NCBI GenBank assembly: GCA_902464565.1 | Contig: CABQJV010000026.1 | Span: 1-30,043, forward strand | Origin: an uncultured Collinsella sp. | GTDB lineage: Bacteria > Actinomycetota > Coriobacteriia > Coriobacteriales > Coriobacteriaceae | DNA length: 30,043 nucleotides | Direction: 5' to 3' | In this document: piece by piece, positions 1-7,276 of the stretch | Numbering within the stretch: the stretch's first letter is position 1 | Layout of the letters: every line of letters starts with the position of its first letter | Translations under genes and position numbers: made by a program | The notes under the pieces: model-generated | The model's input: the letters and a program-made list of their open reading frames with translations, nothing else | The model's database searches: none | Told to the model about the DNA's origin: nothing

Positions 1-409
1 ACGTCGAAGGACTCGTTCCCGCGCCTGCCCTCCGCCATGCCGCAGCTGACGAAATGGCGCAGCACGGCAGCATCGTCAACGAACCTCAAACCGCCCCTGA
101 CGGCTGTAAAGGCGTTCAGGACGTCACCGTTGTTGGAGGTATAGAAGTCGAAATCGTAAACGGGGGAATAATCGGTACCGCCTTGCGAAACGACAGCGCC
201 CGCGAGGGAATCGCATCCGGTCGCGATCCTCCCCTCAGCGCGACCGCTACTGAGGTAATGGCCATATAGAGCGGTGAGGTTGGCACCGAACGCGCGACGC
301 AGGTCGGGGTATCTGTTGTAATAGCTCAGCACGTCGAAGGACTCGTTCCCGCGCCTGCCCTCCGCCATGCCGCAGCTGACGAAATGGCGCAGCACGGCAG
401 CATCGTCAA
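1..409 (-). repeat. Long direct repeat inside the amidase gene, 330-bp period
   Basis: Positions 1-79 and 331-409 are identical over 79 bases. The offset is 330 bp, which is 110 codons in frame, and the match may extend past the window start. The repeated stretch encodes a unit with a DDAAVLRHFVSCGMAEGRRG pattern followed by NESFDV. Earlier repeats in the same protein keep the amino-acid pattern but not the DNA identity, so this copy is a recent duplication or gene conversion. Confidence 0.9.
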
Positions 410-2138
410 TCATTACAACGCCAGCGGGGCTTCGTTTTGAAAAAGCGCTACGAATATCTTCGTTATTCGATAGATAAAATGAGGGATCATAGACGGATGA
501 ATAATCAACTCCATTGATATTCGTAGCGTATCCCTCGATCTTTGAGCATCCGGTCCCATGCCTTCCTTCTGCTTTTCCAGCCGTGACGTAATGCTCATAG
601 TACTTAACTAAATCAAAGCCAAAGGCAGCTCTTAAATCTGGATACTCATTAAAATAACTCTGTACGTCAAAAGTGGCAGAGCCGCGCCTACCTTCACTCA
701 TGCCATAGTTAATAAAATGGTCTAGAGCTAAATCACTATTTCCAGCCGTAGCTTTAGCAACATCGGGATAATGCGACAAATAGTAATTAGCATCGAATAC
801 GGAAGAATAATCGAGCCAAGTTGACTTAGGAAATTGCGCAATGATCGCATCGGCATCAGCTTCGCCAAGACGCCTGCAGCCCTCATCGCTAAAATAATTC
901 AACACGTCCCCCGCATTAGAAATAAAGCCATGCTCGATTAGGATGCCGGGAATACCTTGTTCGCGGGCACAACGGATGACCGCAAACTCATCTCCAACTT
1001 CCATCTGGAATACACCGCGATAGCTGAGCCCCATAGAAGCGAGGTTGTTCATAACTTTATTCGCGAGCTCGACGGAAACTTGCGTGTAATCATATTCATT
1101 GGAAGTGGGGGCATATACCTCAGCGCCATGGGCAACAGGCGAACCGGAATTAATGTGGAAGCTAACAAAGGCCTGTGCACCTTGACTCACGCATCGTTGG
1201 ACACGATAAAGGTAATCATTTCCGGAGTAGCCACCGCTTTGCTCGCGCGCAAGAACGACTTTAAAACCATACGCCTCAAGCTTATTCTTGCAAGCAGCAA
1301 CAATCTTCCAAGTCAGATCAGCCTCACTCTTTCCATTTCCCTGCGCGCCGGGATCAGTGCCGCCATGGCCAGCATCAAGGGCAATTACCCGAACGTTTTT
1401 TCGAGCCGAGCGTGCAGCATAGGTAGAAATGCCGTCCGGTGAATCGGCACATTCCAACGCCTGCTTGATGGATTGGGCCTCAACAGCATTGCCTTCACCG
1501 TCTGCATAGTAAACGGAAGTGCCCTCGGAATTGGCAGAGCTCTCAACAACCGCAAAAGAATAATCCCTATCAGAGAGATCAATCTTATGTTCAGCATCGT
1601 CGCCCTGCAGAACATAGGTTATTGAAGTAAGAAAGTATGTATTGGGATCTAGCTTCGAGCCGAATGTAAATGCAGCAGAATTATCAGCCTGCGCGGAAGC
1701 GTCAACAGCTCCCTGAACTCCGTTGGCACTCACATAGTTTAGCGTTGCGGAGGCGATGGTATCGCTGTCATTAGGAGTTGCAAACGCGACGACTTGGTCA
1801 GCCCCACTGATAAGGTTCGGGTAGGCAAGATATATATATTGAAAAGAAGAATCAGTCGATTCGGCTTGCGGTTCAACCAAAGAAGCATCCACGCCGAAAT
1901 CCTCATCAGCCGCCTCGTCAACATCCACCGGCAACGACTGCTCGACAGTCATCTCTCCGTCAGCAGCGTCCTCGTCACGTGAAGCCACACTACCGTCTGC
2001 GGACGCCGAATCTGATGTAATATTCACTGATTGTACGCTATTCGCAGCATAAGCAGCGGCTACAGGACTCATCACGGGTGAAATCGTCAAGAGAGCAGCT
2101 AAAGAAAGCGCTGTTGAGGCACGCAATGCCTTTTTCAT
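1..2138 (-). CDS. Secreted N-acetylmuramoyl-L-alanine amidase with C-terminal surface repeats (3' end outside window)
   Basis: The reading frame opens at an ATG at 2138 behind a GGGGGA ribosome site and stays open to the window edge, giving at least 712 codons. Residues 1-31 form a signal peptide (KK, hydrophobic core, AYA cleavage site). Residues 32-245 are an acidic, Ser/Ala-rich region without a recognised domain. An Amidase_3 domain spans about 248-425. All its zinc and catalytic motifs are visible: DAGHGG near 253, the Glu in GKSEADLTW, the His in SFHINS, and the Glu in IEHGFISN near 401. The enzyme should cut the lactyl-amide bond between MurNAc and L-Ala in peptidoglycan outside the cell. 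From about 438 onward there are repeats with a YYLSHYPDV / HFINYGMSEGRRG pattern, presumably for wall or surface attachment (inference). Codons are AT-leaning up to the last repeats, then GC-rich below position 409. Confidence 0.9.
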   Translation of the reverse strand, partial: MKKALRASTALSLAALLTISPVMSPVAAAYAANSVQSVNITSDSASADGSVASRDEDAADGEMTVEQSLPVDVDEAADEDFGVDASLVEPQAESTDSSFQYIYLAYPNLISGADQVVAFATPNDSDTIASATLNYVSANGVQGAVDASAQADNSAAFTFGSKLDPNTYFLTSITYVLQGDDAEHKIDLSDRDYSFAVVESSANSEGTSVYYADGEGNAVEAQSIKQALECADSPDGISTYAARSARKNVRVIALDAGHGGTDPGAQGNGKSEADLTWKIVAACKNKLEAYGFKVVLAREQSGGYSGNDYLYRVQRCVSQGAQAFVSFHINSGSPVAHGAEVYAPTSNEYDYTQVSVELANKVMNNLASMGLSYRGVFQMEVGDEFAVIRCAREQGIPGILIEHGFISNAGDVLNYFSDEGCRRLGEADADAIIAQFPKSTWLDYSSVFDANYYLSHYPDVAKATAGNSDLALDHFINYGMSEGRRGSATFDVQSYFNEYPDLRAAFGFDLVKYYEHYVTAGKAEGRHGTGCSKIEGYATNINGVDYSSVYDPSFYLSNNEDIRSAFSKRSPAGVVMIDDAAVLRHFVSCGMAEGRRGNESFDVLSYYNRYPDLRRAFGANLTALYGHYLSSGRAEGRIATGCDSLAGAVVSQGGTDYSPVYDFDFYTSNNGDVLNAFTAVRGGLRFVDDAAVLRHFVSCGMAEGRRGNESFD

Positions 2139-2176
2139 ATCGTATCCCCCATCACAAATAATGATACTAAGGTTAA

Positions 2177-2205
2177 TTTATAGTACAATCTCTTCCGAAT
2201 CGGAA
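2177..2205 (-). promoter_or_regulatory. Candidate amidase promoter with overlapping palindrome
   Basis: On the minus strand a TATAAA box (2177-2182) lies 17 nt from a weak TTCCGA box (2200-2205), about 40 nt upstream of the amidase start. The -35 box sits inside a perfect 13-bp palindrome, TTCCGAATCGGAA (2193-2205), which could be an operator. The promoter match is moderate and untested. Confidence 0.35.
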
Positions 2206-2276
2206 GTCCAGTTATACAAGCGAATTGTTATAAAAGTATATGGTAACCTGCTCCTATTAAAAGAAGGCAAGCGTAC

Positions 2277-2445
2277 TCAATGGCCTTTTTCGTTCTTCCA
2301 TTGACGCAGCGTTAAACCATAAATTTTTAAATCAATAAGCAGCGCCCCAAACGACACAAGCACCAGTGACACGAAATTTTCCTGAAGCAGGCAATTCGTC
2401 GTAATTCGTTTAAGCACGCGGCCGCGAAATACAGCAAACTTAGCT
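2277..2445 (-). pseudogene. Possible C-terminal remnant of a membrane protein
   Basis: Immediately downstream of the glycosyltransferase fragment, a minus-strand frame ending at 2277 encodes about 55 residues. It has a hydrophobic stretch (FVSLVLVSFGALLIDL) followed by a basic tail (LRQWKNEKGH). The composition resembles the end of a membrane protein of a polysaccharide locus, but there is no start codon of its own and no family was recognised. It may simply be chance reading of non-coding DNA. Confidence 0.2.
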
Positions 2446-2832
2446 CTAAAGCGAGAAGCACTCACTGTCAAAGGACAAATTTGGCCCCAGCCAAGGGTCG
2501 CCATCAAGGAAGAACTCTGGCCAGCGCTGCATGAACAGTACTTGCTCACGCTTCCGGCGACACATCTTTTCTTCGTTGGCCTCTTCCCTGCCGCACGAGG
2601 TGAACTCGTAGTGGTACAGCTCAGCATAGGGCGTAAAGATGGTGCGGTAGCCCGCCTCCCACGCACGCAGGCAAAAGTCTGCGTCGTTATAACCGACGGC
2701 GAATTCCTCGTTATAGCCTCCGAACTGCTCAAATACGTCGCGTTGGACCATCTGGCAGGCGCCCGTCACGGCGCTGAAATTGCCCGGGCGCACAGCACGG
2801 GCAAGATAGCCCTCACGCTTTGCAAAAGGCAT
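2446..2832 (-). pseudogene. Truncated family-2 glycosyltransferase, C-terminal fragment
   Basis: The frame encodes 128 residues that align without gaps to the last about 125 residues (704-828) of the intact glycosyltransferase at 8247-10733. Shared blocks include NFSAVTGACQMV, NDADFCLR, YRTIFTPYAELYHYEFTS and DPWLGPNLS. The first GT-A domain, and the catalytic part of the second including its NND motif, are missing, so it cannot be an active enzyme. DNA similarity to the intact copy is high and stops abruptly near 2825. The ATG at 2832 is an internal codon, not a real start. It is either a relic of a second paralogue or one end of a direct repeat bracketing the accessory genes at 2833-8246. 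Confidence 0.8.
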
Positions 2833-3291
2833 CTTTGTGGCCGCAAATTAAAAAAATCAATACCATGCCCATATCGATACGTCATATGCGGCCAGCGCAT
2901 TCTATTGGTGTGGAAACCGGTTCGATTCCTTGATTTAAACCGAAGCCTCTACAGCAATTAATAACGCCTCCAACAACACCAGCACCAGAGGCATGCCAAC
3001 CGAATCATCATCGACGGTCTCAGAAAACTTCGCAACGGTTACCACGTCAGCCTTCGGCTCGATCGGCTTCTTAATAGCAGTCTCGGTGATAGTCGTCTTA
3101 GTTGCAACAACCGTGGGCGTTACCATGCCTATAACAGGCCTTGCGTGCCCACGACGCGCTTTCCAAGATGGTTGTCGACCAATCCGCTACAACCAGAGAA
3201 CGCTGGTTCGGAATCTCAATCGTTCCATCACCTGCGTAGAGGGATCGTCGTCAAATCACGTATGCGGAAGAAAATGTCAAAAATCTTGGTT
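2833..3291. other. Intergenic stretch with decayed coding sequence
   Basis: About 460 bases without an intact gene. On the minus strand it holds short broken frames: one reading GDGTIEIPNQRSLVVADW and, shifted, the sorting-signal-like tail described separately. No promoter, RNA or repeat was recognised here. Confidence 0.5.
2938..3126 (-). pseudogene. Decayed C-terminus resembling an LPXTG sorting signal
   Basis: The minus-strand frame ending at 2938 encodes a Lys/Pro/Thr-rich spacer (KKPIEPKADV), then FSETVDDDSVG, then a hydrophobic segment (MPLVLVLLEALLIAV) and a short tail. This is the layout of a cell-wall sorting signal, LPETG-DDS plus a membrane helix, in which Leu, Pro and Gly appear replaced (FSETV). 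Upstream the frame breaks into other frames, so no intact surface protein remains. The family assignment is an inference from layout only. Confidence 0.3.
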
Positions 3292-4350
3292 CTACGACAA
3301 AGCTTTATTTAACAAATCGCAAGGACCGACAAGACGCATGAAGAAACCAACCAAGAGCTTCCTGAGACCTTCCAGCATTAAGCAGGTCGCGAACACAACC
3401 GTTGGAACAAGAAGTACCTGCAATATTCCCAGCCCAACGCCTACACGCGTAAAGGGAAACAGCGAGCTCCAAAGCCAACTTTGAATGGGCCCATAGTCAG
3501 AAATAAGGTAAGTAGCAAAACAAAGTTTTGCGATAGCGTTAACGAAACGGGAGGAAAAATGTGGCATTTTTAATTCAATCAACAAGACCGAGATTGCTAT
3601 AACTAACGAAAAAATAGACGCCGGCGAACCGAAAAAACCGTTATACAAATTCGCAAAGGTCGAGCCCAGCAAGCCATCAAAATGAAATTGACCATAAAAC
3701 GAGATTGCAACTCCAGCAAAGGAAGCAATGCAGCAAGCAACCAAGCGCCGTATATCCACTGTTGACAAATCTACAAACCAGCGAATATAGCAAACAAGAA
3801 CACAAATTATAATAAAATCCACTAGTAGCCCGTCGATGGGAATCCAAAAGAGCGGCACATAGCGCAGGAATCCAAAGACAGAGACCAGAAAGACTATTAG
3901 ATACAGATGTAGTTTCTTGCCCAACGCATGCAAAGCCGGAATTATAAAGGGCAGCAAAAATACAAGCCAAGCATAGACGGTCACAAACCACCAACTAGAA
4001 CCAGTAAGAGTTGGTGCAAAAATATCTATCAAATTGGTTGGGCTTACTTGAATATCACCGCGAAGCATGAAGAAAAAACCCAGCGCAATACTATAAAAGA
4101 GAACCGTGCCTTCGATTGAAGCTATTTGTTTAACAGCTTGTTTAATGGAGTATCCGGCTTTCCCCGCAACAAACCAGATTGTTATGGCAACAAAGCAGCC
4201 GACCGCAGTTCTTCCAATTGGATAGAAAAAGATATTGTAGAAAAACCTAGTAAACGAACCAGGAAATACGGAAACAGAATCAGCGTTGTGAACAACAAAA
4301 TGATGAGCCATTACCGTCCACATAAGGACAATGCGAAGAAATTCGATACG

Positions 4351-5211
4351 GGAGGGGGTGCGGACAGAAAGTTGGACCGTGAAGCGGTCCGGACTGGAGG
4401 TTCGCATGTACAGCAGGGAGAAGGTCGACCGCGACGCCGACATACGCGACCGCGTGGTGCGCATCTTCCGCGAGGGCTCGGGGTGCTGGGGGTACCGCAC
4501 CGTCTGGGCGCGCCTGCGCCGCGAGGGGGTCCGCGCCAGCGAGAAGCGCGTGGCCCGCGTGATGCGCGAGGAGGGCCTCGAGGTCGTCTACAACAAGAGG
4601 CGCGCCCGGGGCTACAGCTCCTACGCCGGCGAGGTCTCCAAGGCACCGGAGAACCTCGTGAACAGGAATTTCCACGCCGACGAGCCCAACCGGCTGTGGC
4701 TCACCGACATCACCGAGTTCAGGCTCCCGGGCGGCGAGAAGGTCTACCTGAGCCCGATAGTCGACTGCTTCGACGGGATGCCCGTCGCCTGGTCGATCGG
4801 GCTGCACCCCGACAAGCGCCTCGCGAACTCGAGCCTGCTCAAGGCCTGCGCGGCCAGGCCGGCGGGCGCCCGCACGACGATCCACTCGGACCGCGGCGGC
4901 CACTACCGCTGGCCGGAGTGGATCGGGATCTGCGAGGAGAACGGGCTGGTCAGGAGCATGTCCGCGAAGGGCTGCAGCCCGGACAACTCGGCCTGCGAGG
5001 GCTTCTTCGGCCGCCTCAAGAACGAGTTCTTCCACTACAGGGACTGGGAGGGCGTGACGGCCGGGGAGTTCATGGGCAGGCTCGAGGCCTACCTCGTGTA
5101 CTATCGTGAGGAGCGGATCAAGAAGTCCCTCGGGTGGCTCAGCCCGATGGAGTACCGCAGGAAGCTTGGATACGCCTAGGCGCGGTCCAAGAAATCGTCC
5201 GCACCCCCGGA
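4351..5211 (+). mobile_element. 855-bp IS3-family insertion element with 3-bp target duplication
   Basis: The element spans 4354-5208. Its ends are imperfect inverted repeats: both begin GGGGGTGCGGAC and, after six differing bases, share TTGGACCG. GGA is duplicated at 4351-4353 and 5209-5211. It carries only the OrfB-type catalytic gene, so at 855 bp it is far shorter than a usual 1.2-1.5 kb IS3 element. The clean target duplication and intact ends show a real transposition event into the acyltransferase gene. Confidence 0.88.
4406..5179 (+). CDS. IS3-family transposase, OrfB-type catalytic subunit (rve integrase core)
   Basis: The start is set by GGAGG (4396-4400) five nt before the ATG at 4406; earlier in-frame starts lie outside the element. 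The 257-residue protein has the IS3 OrfB layout: a GCWGYRTVW segment (HTH_21 region), then an rve core. The DDE residues are visible in WLTDITEF, IHSDRGGHY and CEGFFGRLKNEFF, and a YREERIKKSLGWLSPMEY ending is present. It cuts and joins DNA during transposition. OrfA, the DNA-binding HTH subunit normally encoded upstream and fused by frameshifting, is absent. The N-terminus MYSREK resembles an OrfA start joined in frame to OrfB, so an internal deletion is likely (inference). It may depend on OrfA supplied by a full-length relative. Confidence 0.88.
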   Translation: MYSREKVDRDADIRDRVVRIFREGSGCWGYRTVWARLRREGVRASEKRVARVMREEGLEVVYNKRRARGYSSYAGEVSKAPENLVNRNFHADEPNRLWLTDITEFRLPGGEKVYLSPIVDCFDGMPVAWSIGLHPDKRLANSSLLKACAARPAGARTTIHSDRGGHYRWPEWIGICEENGLVRSMSAKGCSPDNSACEGFFGRLKNEFFHYRDWEGVTAGEFMGRLEAYLVYYREERIKKSLGWLSPMEYRRKLGYA

Positions 5212-5229
5212 ATCTCGTATTTTTACCAA

Positions 5230-5680
5230 AATGCCACCAAGTAAAAACAAAACCTAATAATACCTTGACCTAGAACCGTTCGAGAATCTCCTCGGCATTC
5301 TCTCACAGATAGACATCTAGGTCCGGCAGGGCAAACTGCACGAAGCCTCTCTGTGACGCCTGAATAACCTCTCTCTGAGAAGTTTGACTCTGGTGGGGCT
5401 ACGAATAGAAAGTTGGACTGCGGGATGGTCGGGACTTGAGGTTAGCATGCGCTATTAGCGCCGGGCGATCTAGCCACTAATAGTCAAACGATTTTGACCA
5501 ATCCCGGTCACCGAACGATGGCCGCCGTGCCTCCCCGCCGCCGCTACGCCGTTGGTGCCAACACCGACGTTAGGAGAGCCATTGAGGTGAACAAGAGACA
5601 AGATGACCTACAGGAGATTATAGATGCGACGCTCCGGGAAATGGCCGCGGAGGGGGCGACGGGTTCGACCCATTGGCAGT
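5230..5680. other. Intergenic region with IS remnant; no convincing gene
   Basis: This 450-base stretch holds the presumed upstream region of the acyltransferase gene, a second IS end at 5407-5450, and a GC-rich tail. One plus-strand frame (5494-5742) encodes 82 residues with a possible helical part (NKRQDDLQEIIDATLREMAAEG), but it has no ribosome site and no recognised family. A small inverted repeat, GTCAAA/TTTGAC, lies at about 5484-5499. Confidence 0.5.
5407..5450 (+). mobile_element. Remnant left end of a second, related IS
   Basis: Positions 5407-5450 align to the left end of the nearby IS (4366 onward). They share AGAAAGTTGGAC, GGTC, GAGGTT and GCATG at the same spacing. The frame after the ATG stops after three codons (TAG), and no right end was found, so this is a decayed piece of a related element. 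Confidence 0.6.
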
Positions 5681-6433
5681 TTAGCCCCCACTGCAAATTG
5701 ACCATTTGTGCTGGCTGCATTCTATTTTTCCTTCTTTTTTAAGTACTTGACTATATGTAGACCAGTCCTTATCCGTAATACCAAGTTCATCTTTAATTAT
5801 TCGCTTTGTATTAATGCCATCGCTAATTGCTGCGAGGATTTTCTCTTCGATATCAACCGTTTTTCCAGGTCCCTTTTGTATGGTATTAATCGCCAAGACC
5901 AATGAATTAAGCCTAATGACGCCTCGCGCTGTCAAATCAAATTCCTTACCATCGGATGTAACGGTTCCATCCTCAAAAATAAACACAAAACGCTCTAATG
6001 TGTCGGTTTTAAATGCAAAACGACCATGCGCGAGAGCATTTCTTATGTGATAAAACAAACTCATGTATTTGCTCGTATTGCCCTTCGAATTAACTTTCAC
6101 AAACGCCATGCGCTGATCATCAACATTTTCGTAAAAATACTCATCTAAGTTTAGCTTTTTGCAGGTGCCCTCTAATTCTTTCTTGCTTCTTACCGCAAGC
6201 ATCACATCGATATCCCTGCGACTAAATATAGCTTGATTTAGAGAAGTCTTTAAGCTTCGAATCCCTACCCAAGGGGCGGGCGCCCATTTATCAATCTCAT
6301 TATTATTACGATTACTCTGACCAGGGCAGGGAGACTCAATCAGGAAAAAATGAACTACACGCATCCAATTAGAGTCTTCCAGAACCTGTTGCGGCAGGGG
6401 CTCGTTTAGCCATGAAGTTCGAAGTATTGCCAT
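5681..6433 (-). CDS. HEPN-domain protein, pEK499-p136-like, with winged-helix-like tail
   Basis: 250 residues, started by ATG at 6433 behind a strong GGAGGT. The segment YMSLFYHIRNALAHGRF (about 123-139) contains the HEPN signature Rx4H (RNALAH, 131-136) in a helix, a form common in HEPN RNases and in the pEK499-p136-like HEPN group. The stretch before it is charged and has no recognised motif. Residues about 195-240 (EKILAAISDGINTKRIIKDELGI...YSQVLKKEGKI) look like a winged helix. A role as RNase or abortive-infection effector is inferred from the motif only. Its composition is AT-rich, its neighbours are an IS and the DUF4869/ATPase cassette, and it is divergently transcribed from that cassette. 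Confidence 0.65.
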   Translation of the reverse strand: MAILRTSWLNEPLPQQVLEDSNWMRVVHFFLIESPCPGQSNRNNNEIDKWAPAPWVGIRSLKTSLNQAIFSRRDIDVMLAVRSKKELEGTCKKLNLDEYFYENVDDQRMAFVKVNSKGNTSKYMSLFYHIRNALAHGRFAFKTDTLERFVFIFEDGTVTSDGKEFDLTARGVIRLNSLVLAINTIQKGPGKTVDIEEKILAAISDGINTKRIIKDELGITDKDWSTYSQVLKKEGKIECSQHKWSICSGG

Positions 6434-6823
6434 GTCTACCTCCAGCTACAGCTTTGTAATCAACATCCCAATGCATTTCTCGACATTAGCAAAAATACTC
6501 CCGTACGAAAGGCTTCTTAAGAGTCTCAAGCATTTCAATCTGTCGTTTCATGTCAAATCGCATCTTTATATTCCTATCGTAAGTTATATCGAGAATTATC
6601 GGTTTATATAAACATGTATAAGCTTATCGCGGAATATCGTTTGTTTCGACCCGCTAAATCCAACATATCGAGACAGGCAATTACCGCAGGATAGAAAGCT
6701 GTTACACCCGTAAAAGTCATCGGTTCGTTCTAACAGACATGTTGATTGACCCATTACCCACTGCTTGAGGGAAATCGACCCCAACATGGTAAAGTAGTCG
6801 CAACAGGCAACCATGGAGGAACA
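6434..6823. other. Divergent control region between the HEPN gene and the DUF4869/ATPase cassette
   Basis: About 390 AT-rich bases separate two divergent starts, so promoters for both should lie here. No strong -35/-10 pair was found; TTGAGG (6764-6769) with TAAAGT (6789-6794) is a weak match with a 19-nt gap. A tiny minus-strand frame is listed separately. No RNA gene was recognised. Confidence 0.4.
6486..6563 (-). CDS. Possible 25-residue leader peptide upstream of the HEPN gene
   Basis: An ATG at 6563, eight nt after AGGA, opens a 25-codon frame starting MRFDMKRQIEM and ending EYFC, 52 nt before the HEPN start. It is basic and could form a helix. It is too short to test by composition and may be chance. 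Confidence 0.2.
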   Translation of the reverse strand: MRFDMKRQIEMLETLKKPFVREYFC

Positions 6824-7276
6824 ATGCTCAGCATTCACTACGGCGACAGAGACGATGTGATTTATGACACGTCAACATTCTTTGATTACAGCTATTCTCC
6901 CTCTTGGCTGCAAGATCCCCTGTCACAGCGCATTATCAAATCTATTGATAGTGGCACTGTTCTTGGCGCAAACGCAATTGACACCAAGGTGCTTGGCGTT
7001 ATTCCGCCAGAGAAACTATCAACGGGCACCAAAACACTTCTACTGATGCTCTTTATGCCTCAAAACCTCTACAACGCCTCAACCTGCGGAGATAATTGCG
7101 CCTATTGGATCTTGCGCATCGCCTCCAAACATGACATCACCATCAACCTCTACCATATGATGGATTTTGGCAAAGCGCGTTTTACAGCCCGTGTCATCAA
7201 TTCCGGACAGATTGTTCATACCATGGATGAGCTTGTCCTTATCTCGGCAAAATGTCTGAGGGAGGCTCGAGCATGA
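6824..7276 (+). CDS. DUF4869-like protein, first gene of a two-gene cassette
   Basis: 150 residues. The ATG at 6824 follows GGAGGA directly, so it is preferred over in-frame starts farther upstream. The sequence MLSIHYGDRDDVIYDTSTFF, then VLGANAIDTKVLGVIPPEKLSTGTKTLLLM, then CGDNCAYWILRIA matches what I recall of DUF4869, a family without known function. There is no signal peptide or membrane segment, so it is probably cytosolic. Its stop overlaps the next start as ATGA, so the two proteins are very likely made together and may interact. No catalytic motif was recognised. Confidence 0.65.
   Translation: MLSIHYGDRDDVIYDTSTFFDYSYSPSWLQDPLSQRIIKSIDSGTVLGANAIDTKVLGVIPPEKLSTGTKTLLLMLFMPQNLYNASTCGDNCAYWILRIASKHDITINLYHMMDFGKARFTARVINSGQIVHTMDELVLISAKCLREARA

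Larger units (their letters stand above)
3292..5229 (-). pseudogene. Acyltransferase-3 family membrane protein, interrupted by an IS3-type element
   Basis: Removing the insertion (4354-5208) and one copy of its 3-bp target duplication restores a 359-residue frame. It starts at a TTG at 5229 behind GGTGG and begins MVKIRDSRIEFLRIV. The RIEFLRI start, the AHHF motif and about ten hydrophobic segments are typical of acyltransferase family 3, integral membrane enzymes that O-acylate surface sugars or lipids. A weak TATTAT box (5257-5262) lies upstream. The insertion falls after codon 6, or within codon 7, so the promoter and start are separated from almost the whole protein. A downstream fusion frame opening inside the element might still be translated. 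The gene is low in GC compared with the chromosome and lies among glycan-locus debris, which suggests it came in with a polysaccharide cluster. Confidence 0.8.

Noticed and set aside
1..409. The repeated block as a CRISPR array
   Set aside because: Only two copies at a 330-bp period, in frame with a protein; no short spacers or cas genes.
2918..2930. tRNA-like GGTTCGATTCC near 2919
   Set aside because: The flanking arm does not pair (ACCGG against CCTTG), and no acceptor or anticodon arm is visible.
2993..3484. A 163-residue plus-strand frame with a hydrophobic stretch
   Set aside because: It runs over the decayed minus-strand tail and into the 3' end of the acyltransferase gene; the minus-strand reading fits known layouts better.
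4126..5109. A 327-residue plus-strand frame across the IS edge
   Set aside because: Arg/Gly/Pro-rich shadow of the transposase in another frame, crossing the IS boundary.
5494..5742. An 82-residue plus-strand frame after the IS remnant
   Set aside because: No ribosome site or known family, and it lies in debris next to an IS end; not called as a gene.
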